Shown here one piece after another: positions 1 to 6,784 of a DNA stretch of 14,611 nucleotides. The number at the start of each line of letters is the position of its first letter. Positions within the stretch are counted from its first letter, which is position 1. A program made the translations under genes and the position numbers. The notes beneath the pieces are model-generated. The model did no database searches. It was not told the DNA's origin and was given only the letters and a program-made list of their open reading frames with translations. The DNA is taken from assembly GCA_002391385.1 (NCBI GenBank), contig DGEY01000022.1:5076-19686 (forward strand). The letters run 5' to 3'. The DNA is from Firmicutes bacterium UBA3914 (GTDB lineage: Bacteria > Bacillota > Limnochordia > Darwinibacteriales > Darwinibacteriaceae).

Positions 1-30
1 TGTGAACTGATTGCAAGTGGGGAGGTACCC

Positions 31-594
31 ATGTCATATCGCGGACTGCATCTGCCGGCCGCCGTTTTGGCCTTTGTGCTAGTTCTGGCTGTCGGCTTGT
101 TGGGAAAACACGTATATGAACAGAACCAAATCATCGCTCCCCTGGAGGCAGAGCTTCAGCAGGTGGTGGGCGTTAAGAAGGTGGCCGTACAGCGTTCCCG
201 GGGTGGATGGGGATCGGTGCTGGAGATCTACCTGGATCTGGATGCCCAGGTGCCCCTCGGTGCCGCCTTAGGCCGGGTGCGGCAGATCGCGGCAGACTTC
301 GGCGAAAACCTAGTTATCCATCTGCGGGATTCGGCCAGCCCCGAGCTCCTGCAGTTGTATGAACAGGTGCAGCTGGCCGCAGAAGAGGCGGTTATCACTG
401 GCAAGTTCACTCTGCTGGCGGAGCGGGTTGGACAGCTCGCGGGAAGCCGCGGTGCCGGATGGGAGCTGTCTGTGGATCGAAATTTCATTTATATCTCCCT
501 AACTGATGGGGAACACATGCTCCGGCGGGTGATCAGCCGCGCCCCGGAAGGTCAGGAGCTTGAGTTTCATGTGGATGGAGGTGCTTGGGGTTGA
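31..594 (+). CDS. Membrane-anchored protein of unknown family, translationally coupled to the FtsH-like protease
   Basis: I do not recognise the family. The 187-residue product has a short positive N-terminus, one hydrophobic helix at about residues 8-25, and then about 160 residues that should lie outside the membrane if the helix is a signal anchor. No lipobox or obvious signal-peptidase site is seen. The soluble part looks like two similar alpha/beta units: strand LEIYLDLD, helix, strand LVIHLRD (about 63-100), and strand FIYISLTD, helix, strand LEFHVD (about 152-182). A helical linker at about 103-138 joins them. The ATG at 31 is chosen because GGGGAGG lies 5 nt upstream. The stop codon overlaps the TTG start of the AAA+ protease gene by 4 nt (TTGA), so the two proteins are probably made together. 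A partner or regulator role for that protease is inference from context only. Confidence 0.8.
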   Translation: MSYRGLHLPAAVLAFVLVLAVGLLGKHVYEQNQIIAPLEAELQQVVGVKKVAVQRSRGGWGSVLEIYLDLDAQVPLGAALGRVRQIAADFGENLVIHLRDSASPELLQLYEQVQLAAEEAVITGKFTLLAERVGQLAGSRGAGWELSVDRNFIYISLTDGEHMLRRVISRAPEGQELEFHVDGGAWG

Positions 595-2090
595 AAGCGT
601 GGGCGAAGGGGCTGGTCCTCGGTGGGGGATTGGCGCTTCTGGTTCTGGCTGTGCTCTCCGGCCTGGACATGACGATACTTCTTTTTCCCTTGAGCCTTTT
701 GGCCTTGGGAGCGCTTTTGATCCACGGCCGCGGGGGGCTGACATCCCGCTTCGCCCCGGCCAGGCTGGGCGGCGAGGAGAGCAGCGTGCCCGCGGTTACC
801 TTTTCCCAGATCGGAGGACAGGAAACGGCCAAACGGGAACTGTTGGAAGCCCTCACCTTCCTTAAGGAAAGTTCCCGCACCAAGCAGCTGGGGATCAGGC
901 CGCTCAAAGGCGTTCTCCTTGTGGGCCCTCCCGGCACAGGCAAAACACTCATGGCCAAGGCCGCGGCCAATTACACGGCTTCCGTTTTCCTGGCTGCTTC
1001 AGGCTCCCAGTTCGTGCAGATGTATGCTGGAGTAGGTGCCAGCAGGGTGCGTCAGCTGTTCAAGCAGGCCCGAACCATGGCTGAAAGGGCCAATAAGCCC
1101 AGTGCCATCATCTTCATCGACGAGATCGACGTTTTAGGTGCAAAGCGGGGGAAGAACGTAAGCCACCTGGAGTATGACCAGACCCTCAATGAGCTGCTCA
1201 CCCAGATGGACGGGATAGAAAGCGGCGAGGATGTGCAGATTTTGGTGGTGGGCGCCACCAATCGCGCTGATCTCCTGGACCCAGCGCTGCTTAGGCCGGG
1301 GCGGTTCGACCGCATTGTCCAGGTGGAGCTGCCGGACAAGGCGGGCCGCCTCCATATCCTGAACATCCACGCAGCGAACAAACCCTTGGCTGCCGATGTC
1401 TGCCTGGAGCAGATTGCCGCAGAAACCCACGGCTTTTCCGGGGCCCACCTGGAAAACCTTTTGAACGAAGCGGCCATCACTGCGCTGAGAGACGGCAGGC
1501 AAGAGATCACGCAAGCGGATCTGCGGGAGGCTGTGGAGAAAGTAATGCTGGGCGAGAAATCAAGCCGCCTGCTGCAGAAAGAAGAGCGGGAGCGGGTGGC
1601 CTACCACGAAGTGGGGCATGCCGTCATAGGTGAATTGGTGCGGCCCGGTTCTGTGGCCTCCATTACCATTGTCTCCCGTAACCGAGCCTTGGGCTACATC
1701 AGGCAGGCCTCCCAAGATGACCAGTATCTCTATACAAAAGATCAGCTGCTCCAGGCCATCCAGGTATGCGTGGCGGGGGCGGTTATGGAAGAGATCATCT
1801 TCGGCCAGCGTTCCACTGGAGCCGCAAACGACATTGAACAGGCGGTAAGCCTTGCCAAGCGCATGGTGTTTGCGGGCCTGTCCCCCTTGGGCATTGTCAG
1901 TTCCGATCTGCCCGCGGCTGAACTTAACGCTGCTGTCGTGCAGATCATTCAGGAACAGGAAAAGCAGGTGAGGAAGATCCTATCCAGCAGGGTAGATGAA
2001 GTGAGAAGCATCGCCGCCCATCTGCTGCGGGAAGAGACAATGAACGGAGATGAGTTCCGCCTGCTCCTGGAGGCGAAACAAGCTTCCTGA
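591..2090 (+). CDS. Short FtsH-like AAA+ membrane zinc protease (M41) lacking the periplasmic domain
   Basis: The product is an ATP-dependent membrane metalloprotease of the FtsH/Yme1 type. The start is taken as TTG 591 because GGAGGTG ends 7 nt before it, whereas the in-frame TTG at 585 would sit almost on the ribosome binding site. Residues (from TTG 591): two hydrophobic segments at about 8-24 and 28-45 joined by only a few residues; Walker A GPPGTGKT 112-119; pore loop MYAG at about 144-147 (classical FtsH has FVG here); Walker B IIFIDE 173-178; second region of homology ending RPGRFDR at about 235-241; zinc site HEVGH 339-343; and the likely third zinc ligand D414 in GAANDI. All catalytic residues look intact. 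The length is 499 residues against 600-650 for housekeeping FtsH. The shortfall comes mainly from the missing extracytoplasmic domain of about 70 residues and a shorter C-terminus. It is probably a second, specialised FtsH paralogue rather than the cell's main FtsH. Confidence is high for the family and low for the role. Confidence 0.9.
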   Translation: MKAWAKGLVLGGGLALLVLAVLSGLDMTILLFPLSLLALGALLIHGRGGLTSRFAPARLGGEESSVPAVTFSQIGGQETAKRELLEALTFLKESSRTKQLGIRPLKGVLLVGPPGTGKTLMAKAAANYTASVFLAASGSQFVQMYAGVGASRVRQLFKQARTMAERANKPSAIIFIDEIDVLGAKRGKNVSHLEYDQTLNELLTQMDGIESGEDVQILVVGATNRADLLDPALLRPGRFDRIVQVELPDKAGRLHILNIHAANKPLAADVCLEQIAAETHGFSGAHLENLLNEAAITALRDGRQEITQADLREAVEKVMLGEKSSRLLQKEERERVAYHEVGHAVIGELVRPGSVASITIVSRNRALGYIRQASQDDQYLYTKDQLLQAIQVCVAGAVMEEIIFGQRSTGAANDIEQAVSLAKRMVFAGLSPLGIVSSDLPAAELNAAVVQIIQEQEKQVRKILSSRVDEVRSIAAHLLREETMNGDEFRLLLEAKQAS

Positions 2091-2093
2091 ATT

Positions 2094-2123
2094 GGGGCTG
2101 GGGAACGGTCTGAACCCGGCCCC
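2094..2123. terminator. GC-rich hairpin between convergent genes, probable bidirectional terminator
   Basis: GGGGCTGGG (2094-2102) pairs with CCCGGCCCC (2115-2123) in a 9-bp stem with one G-U pair and a 12-nt loop. It lies 3 nt after the protease stop codon and before the end of the convergent M1-like gene. There is no run of T on either side, so intrinsic termination is plausible but not certain. Confidence 0.45.
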
Positions 2124-2131
2124 TTGCGCGC

Positions 2132-3292
2132 CTAGAGCCTTACTCCCAGAAGTTCAGCATTGAGCCCTTCTATGATCTCGGGAACGATGTGTGGATAGCG
2201 CCGGCTCAAGTACTTGAGCCAACTCTCGGTGTTCTTGTCCTCCAACTCCACAAAAGCCCTGAGGAAGTCCTTGATTACAGCCAGCCCATGTTTCCGATAG
2301 AGGCCATGAAAGAGAAGCGTTCCCTTGAGGTGCACCTGCTGAGGCCTTTGACCGTCGCGAGTTCGAATCGGCTCCGGCTTTTCTTCAGTGCAGTAGCCGA
2401 GTATAGTGTCGTGCACATAACTCTCCTGGCCGTTTTCCAGCAGAAAGGCTAAGGCCGACCATTCGGCACTTGTTTCATTTAGCCAATCTTCCCAGTTGCC
2501 GGGGGCGCCACAGCACCAGTTGTGGGCCAGCTCATGCCCTAGCATATGGATCAGCTGTGTCTCTGTACTCAAAAATCGGTTAAGGATTATGGTGCGGTCT
2601 ATGTTGTAGGCTCCCGCGTTGAGATCTGTTGGCAGCAAGACAATGGGCACCTCACCTGCGGTGCTGCAGCCATATAAACTCTCGAAGTACGGGAGCAGCT
2701 TGTCCAGACTGTGCACGCACACCGCCGCCTTCTGGTCGTCCATTTCAGTTTGGGGATAGTAGTAGATAACTCCACGCCTCGACGTCTGGCGTTTGCAGTT
2801 TTTCAGGGCGATAATAAAGAGCTCGTCTTCTTGTGGACGATAATGCCAGGCGTTCTCGTTGGGTACGAAGTGAGAGTTCAAAACCACGTAATCCTGGCCA
2901 AGGTGGATGAACACTTCCGCATCCCACCAAGTCCCACCCGGAGAGATGCGGCCTGGATACCATCCGCTTGCCGCGTTGACTGCCAAAATGTCGTCCGTGA
3001 ATATCGTGTGCTGGGCGCGGGATGCACCAGAGTATAATACGGAGAATTCTGTGCCCAGGGAATCTTGGACTATATAGCGCTTCCGATCTGCCCGATAGGG
3101 AGAGCCACGGCTGTCTTCTCTCGCGACCTTAAACTCGAGACTTCTACCGCTGCTGTCGACTATTTTTTCCACCTGATAACCGCGAGCCAGTTCAAAGGAA
3201 AAGAAGCCGGCAGGCGGTTCGCAGAAGGTCAGCAAGCATTCTACTTGAACAGCCGCGCGTTGTTTCCAGAGTCTGAGCCGCATCCGGTCCAT
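2132..3292 (-). CDS. M1-like gluzincin metallopeptidase, cytoplasmic, divergent
   Basis: The 386-residue protein carries a gluzincin zinc site: HELAH at 253-257 followed by E273 in WLNE, spaced 15 residues where M1 aminopeptidases usually have 18. Around it are other M1 landmarks: GAYN at about 227-230 where M1 enzymes have GAMEN, and HLKG at 321-324 where they have YEKG. The N-terminal 150 residues are beta-rich and may correspond to the M1 N-terminal domain. The helical C-terminal ARM-like domain of large M1 enzymes is missing. No signal peptide or membrane helix is seen. The ATG at 3292 has AAAGGTGG 6 nt upstream. The YEKG tyrosine, which helps catalysis in M1 enzymes, is replaced by H321, so aminopeptidase activity is doubtful although zinc binding looks intact. 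Sampled 60-base lines of this gene are 47-50% GC, lower than lines sampled in the plus-strand core genes. Confidence 0.75.
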   Translation of the reverse strand: MDRMRLRLWKQRAAVQVECLLTFCEPPAGFFSFELARGYQVEKIVDSSGRSLEFKVAREDSRGSPYRADRKRYIVQDSLGTEFSVLYSGASRAQHTIFTDDILAVNAASGWYPGRISPGGTWWDAEVFIHLGQDYVVLNSHFVPNENAWHYRPQEDELFIIALKNCKRQTSRRGVIYYYPQTEMDDQKAAVCVHSLDKLLPYFESLYGCSTAGEVPIVLLPTDLNAGAYNIDRTIILNRFLSTETQLIHMLGHELAHNWCCGAPGNWEDWLNETSAEWSALAFLLENGQESYVHDTILGYCTEEKPEPIRTRDGQRPQQVHLKGTLLFHGLYRKHGLAVIKDFLRAFVELEDKNTESWLKYLSRRYPHIVPEIIEGLNAELLGVRL

Positions 3293-3390
3293 ATCTAACC
3301 ACCTTTACCGCCCTTGAGGGATTCTGTCTTTCCTGCGCGAAAAAATTCGCCAGAGACGAATAGAAACCCTGTTAGCCGGCGCGCAGTGCA

Positions 3391-3416
3391 GCGGACAACA
3401 CTTCTTGGTTGTTCGC
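3391..3416. repeat. 9-bp inverted repeat upstream of the M1-like gene and downstream of the DUF441 gene
   Basis: GCGGACAAC (3391-3399) pairs with GTTGTTCGC (3408-3416), with one G-U pair and an 8-nt loop. A second dyad, GTTCG (3411-3415) and CGAAC (3423-3427), overlaps its right arm. No T-tract follows on either strand. It could be a weak terminator for the minus-strand DUF441 gene or an operator, because its right arm overlaps the -35 element of the promoter-like site beside it. Confidence 0.4.
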
Positions 3417-3437
3417 CCAATTCGAACCTGCTATAAT
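3409..3437 (+). promoter_or_regulatory. Sigma-A-like promoter pointing into the antisense strand of the DUF441 gene
   Basis: TTGTTC (3409-3414), a 17-nt spacer and a perfect TATAAT (3432-3437) form a good sigma-A-type site on the plus strand. The next gene in that direction is the PAP2-like gene about 510 nt away, and the whole minus-strand DUF441 gene lies in between. If active, the promoter would make RNA antisense to DUF441 and could be the source of the PAP2-like mRNA. The dyad GTTCG-N7-CGAAC lies almost wholly within the spacer. The assignment rests on sequence alone. Confidence 0.4.
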
Positions 3438-3451
3438 CAAAGGGGTCCAGA

Positions 3452-3898
3452 CTAACGGATCAGAAGACGTGCAAGCAGCGCCGTGATGCCGGCGGCCATG
3501 ATGGGGCCCACAGACACCCCGCCAAAGAAGGAAACACTGATCATCACGCCGATCAGGATGCCGGGGACGATGGAAGGCTCGGCGGCTACGAACTCCAGGC
3601 CCTGGCTGTTGAGGTACGCCCCCAGCAGACCGCCTACGATGGACATGATGCCCACCGGGCTGAGCAAGGACGAAACCAGGCTCTTCAGGGTGACCTGTCC
3701 AGAAGCGAAGGGTACCATGAGGGCAATGGTCAAAAACAGCAGTCCTGCTTCCAGGCCGCGGGTCTGAATCAGCGGGAAAAACCTGTTGAGGCGCATGAGA
3801 TCAAGAAAAAAGACGATGGCCGCGGCCGCACCCAAGAGGTTGTTCCTGGACAGGATGGCCGCGACAAAAATGATCAGCAAGGGCAGCGAGGAGTGCAT
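3452..3898 (-). CDS. DUF441 family integral membrane protein (YtwI-like)
   Basis: The 148-residue protein is almost wholly hydrophobic, with four or five membrane helices, and matches the DUF441 family typified by Bacillus YtwI. Shared features include a short N-terminal helix, FFPLIQTRGLEAG, the MVPFASG turn, and the C-terminal PGILIGVMISVSFFGG and VGPIMAAGI segments. The function of the family is not known. The open frame runs up to 3964, but the start is placed at ATG 3898 because AAGGGGGG sits 6 nt upstream and this gives the usual family length of about 150 residues; ATG 3904 is the only close alternative and touches the ribosome binding site. The gene is divergent from the PAP2-like gene, with only 55 bp between starts. 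No clear sigma-A promoter was found upstream. Confidence 0.85.
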   Translation of the reverse strand: MHSSLPLLIIFVAAILSRNNLLGAAAAIVFFLDLMRLNRFFPLIQTRGLEAGLLFLTIALMVPFASGQVTLKSLVSSLLSPVGIMSIVGGLLGAYLNSQGLEFVAAEPSIVPGILIGVMISVSFFGGVSVGPIMAAGITALLARLLIR

Positions 3899-3953
3899 TT
3901 TCATCCCCCCTTGGATCATCCTATTCCCAACTCGGCGCGCTATGAAAGGGATG

Positions 3954-4409
3954 ATGGCTATCAACGCCCGATCTCACTTGGGATTCATTACAGACAACTC
4001 TGTTTTCATGACCTCTCTGTTAGCTTGGGCCATTGCCCAGCTCTTGAAGATCGTTTCCTGGGCAGTGATGCGGCGCAAGCTGAATTTCAAGCGCTTGGTG
4101 GAGCCAGGTGGAATGCCCAGCTCCCACAGCGCCTTTGTCACCTCGTTGGCTACGGGTGTGGGCCTTGTGGAGGGGTTTGACTCTACGCTGTTTGCCTTGG
4201 CCGCGGTGTTCGCCTTGATTGTGATGTACGATGCCGCGGGCGTGCGGCGCGCGGCGGGCAAGCAGGCCCGGGTGCTCAACGCCATTATTGAAGATCTCAA
4301 CCGCCGGGAGCTGCACCCCGAACGCCTGCGGGAACTTTTGGGGCACACCCCGGTGGAAGTGGTGGCGGGGGCACTGTTAGGCGTACTTGTCGCTATCTGG
4401 CGGCTTTAG
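3954..4409 (+). CDS. Divergent PAP2 family (DUF212, YuiD-like) membrane protein
   Basis: The 151-residue product matches the divergent PAP2/DUF212 family (Bacillus YuiD). It has GGMPSSHSA at about 52-60, which is the PAP2 phosphatase signature SxxxH, then MYDAAGVRRAAGKQA at about 91-105, and LLGHTPVEVVAGALLG at about 128-143. Three or four hydrophobic helices are visible (about 17-36, 61-73, 78-95 and 134-150). Relatives are presumed membrane phosphatases of lipid or polyprenyl phosphates, but the substrate is not established. The open frame continues upstream to 3786. ATG 3954 is preferred because AAAGGG lies 4 nt before it and YuiD begins only a few residues later. The gene ends one base before a strong hairpin shared with the convergent lipoprotein gene. 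Confidence 0.85.
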   Translation: MAINARSHLGFITDNSVFMTSLLAWAIAQLLKIVSWAVMRRKLNFKRLVEPGGMPSSHSAFVTSLATGVGLVEGFDSTLFALAAVFALIVMYDAAGVRRAAGKQARVLNAIIEDLNRRELHPERLRELLGHTPVEVVAGALLGVLVAIWRL

Positions 4410-4442
4410 CAGAAAGGCACAGGGGATTCCTGTGCCTTTCTG
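4410..4442. terminator. Perfect 14-bp hairpin, bidirectional terminator
   Basis: CAGAAAGGCACAGG (4410-4423) and CCTGTGCCTTTCTG (4429-4442) form a perfect 14-bp stem with loop GGATT. It begins directly after the PAP2-like stop codon and lies 4 bp beyond the stop of the convergent lipoprotein gene, so it can serve both. The T-rich part is inside the stem rather than after it. Confidence 0.75.
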
Positions 4443-4446
4443 CCCT

Positions 4447-5418
4447 TCAGGGACTCCAGATCTGGGGGGTGGAGTAGTAGCCAACAAAGCCGTTCATGCT
4501 CACCGCGGCCACTACATACCTGATTTCCGAGGGGAGGTCCTCGGGATCTAGAGTATGGAGGAAAGATGTTGTAGGGATGGGTATAGAATTTAGGGGCTGG
4601 AAGCGTTCTAGAGGGCTGTTTTTGGCTAAGACGATGTAGCCCTGGAGGTTGAGGTGTTCAACTGGTGCCCACGTGATCTCCACCTGTGGGCCGCTGCCGT
4701 TCACGTTGAGCCAAGCTGGGGCTGGAAGCAGGGTGTCCACCCGTCCGGTGATAAAGAGGTCCTCCGTTTCCGGGCGCCAGGTTATGGACACTTCCTCGTT
4801 TTCCGCAATGTCGATTAGCTGCCAGATGCCGACGCCTAGTCTGTTGCCCACGTGGAAGGTTTCGGTGTACAGCTCGATCTTAAACTCATAGCTTCCGGGG
4901 CTGATTTCCAGGGTTGCTTCGAAGGGAGCGTCCGCATCTTCTCGGATTACTTCATACAGATCGTCGTTGAAGTAGATACGGGCGCGCAGGGCTTCTTTGC
5001 GGAAGATGTAACCGTCCAGATCGATGGTGATATGCACGGTGCTGGCCGCGGGCTGGAGTACTAGCTCAACCGTGGTGGGGCGGCCGTAGGTGATTTCGAC
5101 GGGCTGGGGTTTGCTCTGGAAATGCACCATTCCTTCGGCATCAACCAAAAACACGGTGAGTTCCCAATTGCCGATGGGCACCTGCAGGACGCCCTGGAAT
5201 TCGTTGTTCTGTACAGGAACGGTGGTTTCCACCATGTGTTTGCCCCGGCTGAGGATGATGCGGGCTTCCACAACTTCCACCGGTGTGGAGTCTAGGCTGC
5301 CCACAACTGTGAGGGGCGAAAGAGGGGTCAGGGGTGCAGCGGTTAGGCAGGCACTGGTGAGCAGCGCCAGGGAAGTTGCCAGCAGGAGAAGCACACTGGG
5401 TACGCTGCTTTTCCTCAC
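4447..5418 (-). CDS. Predicted lipoprotein with beta-sandwich repeats and a C-terminal fibronectin III-like segment
   Basis: The 323-residue product starts with a lipoprotein signal: positive MRKSS, a leucine-rich core, and lipobox TSAC with the modified cysteine at C24. It should therefore be anchored on the outer face of the cytoplasmic membrane. The mature part is beta-rich. Two similar segments (about 40-120 and 122-212) contain carboxypeptidase-regulatory-like phrases such as VPIGNWELTVFLVDAEG and ISPGSYEFKIELYTE. Residues of about 231-323 look like an FN3 domain (ITWAPVEHLNLQGYIVLAK, ending in YVVAAVSMNGFVGYYS). No enzyme motif is seen. A substrate-binding or adhesion role is inference. 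The open frame extends to 5619, but GTG 5418 is chosen because AAGGAGG lies 6 nt upstream and it begins the signal peptide. A sigma-A promoter lies just upstream. Confidence 0.8.
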   Translation of the reverse strand: MRKSSVPSVLLLLATSLALLTSACLTAAPLTPLSPLTVVGSLDSTPVEVVEARIILSRGKHMVETTVPVQNNEFQGVLQVPIGNWELTVFLVDAEGMVHFQSKPQPVEITYGRPTTVELVLQPAASTVHITIDLDGYIFRKEALRARIYFNDDLYEVIREDADAPFEATLEISPGSYEFKIELYTETFHVGNRLGVGIWQLIDIAENEEVSITWRPETEDLFITGRVDTLLPAPAWLNVNGSGPQVEITWAPVEHLNLQGYIVLAKNSPLERFQPLNSIPIPTTSFLHTLDPEDLPSEIRYVVAAVSMNGFVGYYSTPQIWSP

Positions 5419-5452
5419 GGTGAGCCTCCTTGCTCTCCCTGGGCGCGCTTTT

Positions 5453-5481
5453 AGTATAACATAGGCATACAGAAAAGTAAA
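5453..5481 (-). promoter_or_regulatory. Sigma-A-type promoter for the lipoprotein gene
   Basis: On the minus strand, TTTACT (5476-5481) and TATACT (5453-5458) are separated by exactly 17 nt. The -10 is 35 nt upstream of the GTG start at 5418. The site lies in the AT-rich divergent interval with cinA. No comparably good plus-strand promoter for cinA was seen there. Confidence 0.6.
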
Positions 5482-5518
5482 GAGAAAAAGATAATATTCT
5501 GAAAATGGAGTGAGGGCC

Positions 5519-6769
5519 ATGCGGGCAGAGTTGGTTATAGTGGGTACGGAGCTCCTGTTGGGGGAGATCGTGGACACCAACGGGCCGTTCATCGCCGGCC
5601 ATCTGGCGGATCTGGGCATCGATGTCTACTATAAATCCACCGTGGGAGATAATCTGACTAGGCTGCAAGAAGTGCTCAGCCGCGCCCTGGGCCGCTCCGA
5701 CCTGGTGCTGATCAGCGGAGGCTTAGGGCCAACGGAAGACGATCTAACCCGGGAAGCGGTGAGCCTGGCCGCCGGATGCCCCCTGGAGGAGGATGCCCAG
5801 GCCCTGCGCTGGATCGAAAACCGCTTTTTAGAGCGCTACGGCTCCCTCAGCGCCATGAGCCCCCTCAACCGCAAACAGGCACTCTTTCCCCAGGGGAGTG
5901 AGGTGATTCCCAACCCCGTGGGTACCGCGCCCGGTTTCTGGTTGGAAAAACAGGGGAGGATTGTGGTGGCCCTGCCGGGAGTGGCCCAGGAACTGCGGGC
6001 TATGTTCAGCGAGACAGTTCTGCCCAAACTGCGGAAGCTCTCTGGCCCTGAAGCCCTGATCATCCGCAATTTGCACTTTTCCGGCATTGGCGAGTCCAGC
6101 CTGGCTCAGCTCCTGGCCGATCTCATCGCGGAACAGACCAATCCCACCCTGGCCCTTTATGCCTCCGGGGGCACAGTGCGGGTCCGCTTAGCGGTGAAGG
6201 CCGCCAGCAGGGAGCAGGGCTTGGCGCTCATCGCCCCCCTGGAGGAGGAAATCAAGCGCCGGGCCGGGGATTACTTCTACGGGGTAGACAAAGAGTCCCT
6301 GGAAGAGGTTGTAGCCAAGGCTTTCTTGGAGCGGGGACTCACCCTGGCGGTGGCTGAATCCTGTACAGGCGGGCTCATCGCCCACCGCCTCACCAACATA
6401 CCCGGCAGTTCAGGGTTCTTCCAGCGGGGCTATGTGGTGTACACTAACCAAGCGAAGATTGAGGATCTGGGTGTGCAGCCGGCCACTTTGGCCGCCTTCA
6501 CTGCCTACAGCCCCGAAGTGGCCCGGGAAATGGCGGCAGGTGTGCGCAGCCGCGCCGGAACCGATTACGGCCTGGCGGTTACGGGCATTGCCGGCCCCGG
6601 GGGAGCTGCTCCCAATAAGCCAGTTGGCCTTGCATATATCGGCTTAGCTTGCGGGGACAATACTATCGTGCAGAGGCATTTCTGGAAGGGCACGCGGGAG
6701 CAGATCAAGGAGAGGCTGGCCTGCGCCGCCCTGCAGCTTCTGTGGAAGACCATCAACACTGGAATCTGA
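5519..6769 (+). CDS. cinA: CinA: competence/damage-inducible protein, NMN deamidase
   Basis: CinA proteins join an N-terminal molybdopterin-binding-like (COG1058, ADP-ribose pyrophosphatase in some members) domain to a C-terminal nicotinamide-mononucleotide deamidase domain that recycles pyridine nucleotides. Here the N-terminal domain shows IVGTELLLGEIVDTNG at 7-22 and SGGLGPTEDDLTRE at 66-79. The C-terminal domain shows AESCTGGLIAHRLTNIPGSS from 279 and AVTGIAGPGG further on. The length of 416 residues is normal for the full two-domain family. ATG 5519 is preferred over the in-frame GTG 5510 because GGAG lies 8 nt before it and MRAELVIVGTELL matches the family start. It leads an operon with the phosphoesterase gene 15 nt downstream. 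In many Bacillota cinA is directly followed by recA; here one gene intervenes. Confidence 0.95.
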   Translation: MRAELVIVGTELLLGEIVDTNGPFIAGHLADLGIDVYYKSTVGDNLTRLQEVLSRALGRSDLVLISGGLGPTEDDLTREAVSLAAGCPLEEDAQALRWIENRFLERYGSLSAMSPLNRKQALFPQGSEVIPNPVGTAPGFWLEKQGRIVVALPGVAQELRAMFSETVLPKLRKLSGPEALIIRNLHFSGIGESSLAQLLADLIAEQTNPTLALYASGGTVRVRLAVKAASREQGLALIAPLEEEIKRRAGDYFYGVDKESLEEVVAKAFLERGLTLAVAESCTGGLIAHRLTNIPGSSGFFQRGYVVYTNQAKIEDLGVQPATLAAFTAYSPEVAREMAAGVRSRAGTDYGLAVTGIAGPGGAAPNKPVGLAYIGLACGDNTIVQRHFWKGTREQIKERLACAALQLLWKTINTGI

Positions 6770-6784
6770 CTAGGGGAGGATGGG

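Noticed and set aside
1..30. Tail of an upstream gene at the left edge
   Set aside because: The 30 bases contain several stop triplets, but too little sequence remains to support any reading frame.
591..2090. Housekeeping FtsH
   Set aside because: The periplasmic domain is missing, the protein is more than 100 residues short, and the neighbours are not the usual hpt/tilS of the housekeeping gene; it is kept as an FtsH-like paralogue.
3786..3953. Upstream extension of the PAP2-like frame
   Set aside because: The extra residues are Arg/Lys/Met-rich, arise from the antisense of the DUF441 gene, and are absent from YuiD-type proteins.
5419..5619. Upstream extension of the lipoprotein frame into cinA
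   Set aside because: A perfect AAGGAGG, a GTG start and a lipoprotein signal peptide at 5418 explain the gene; the extension overlaps cinA and its promoter.
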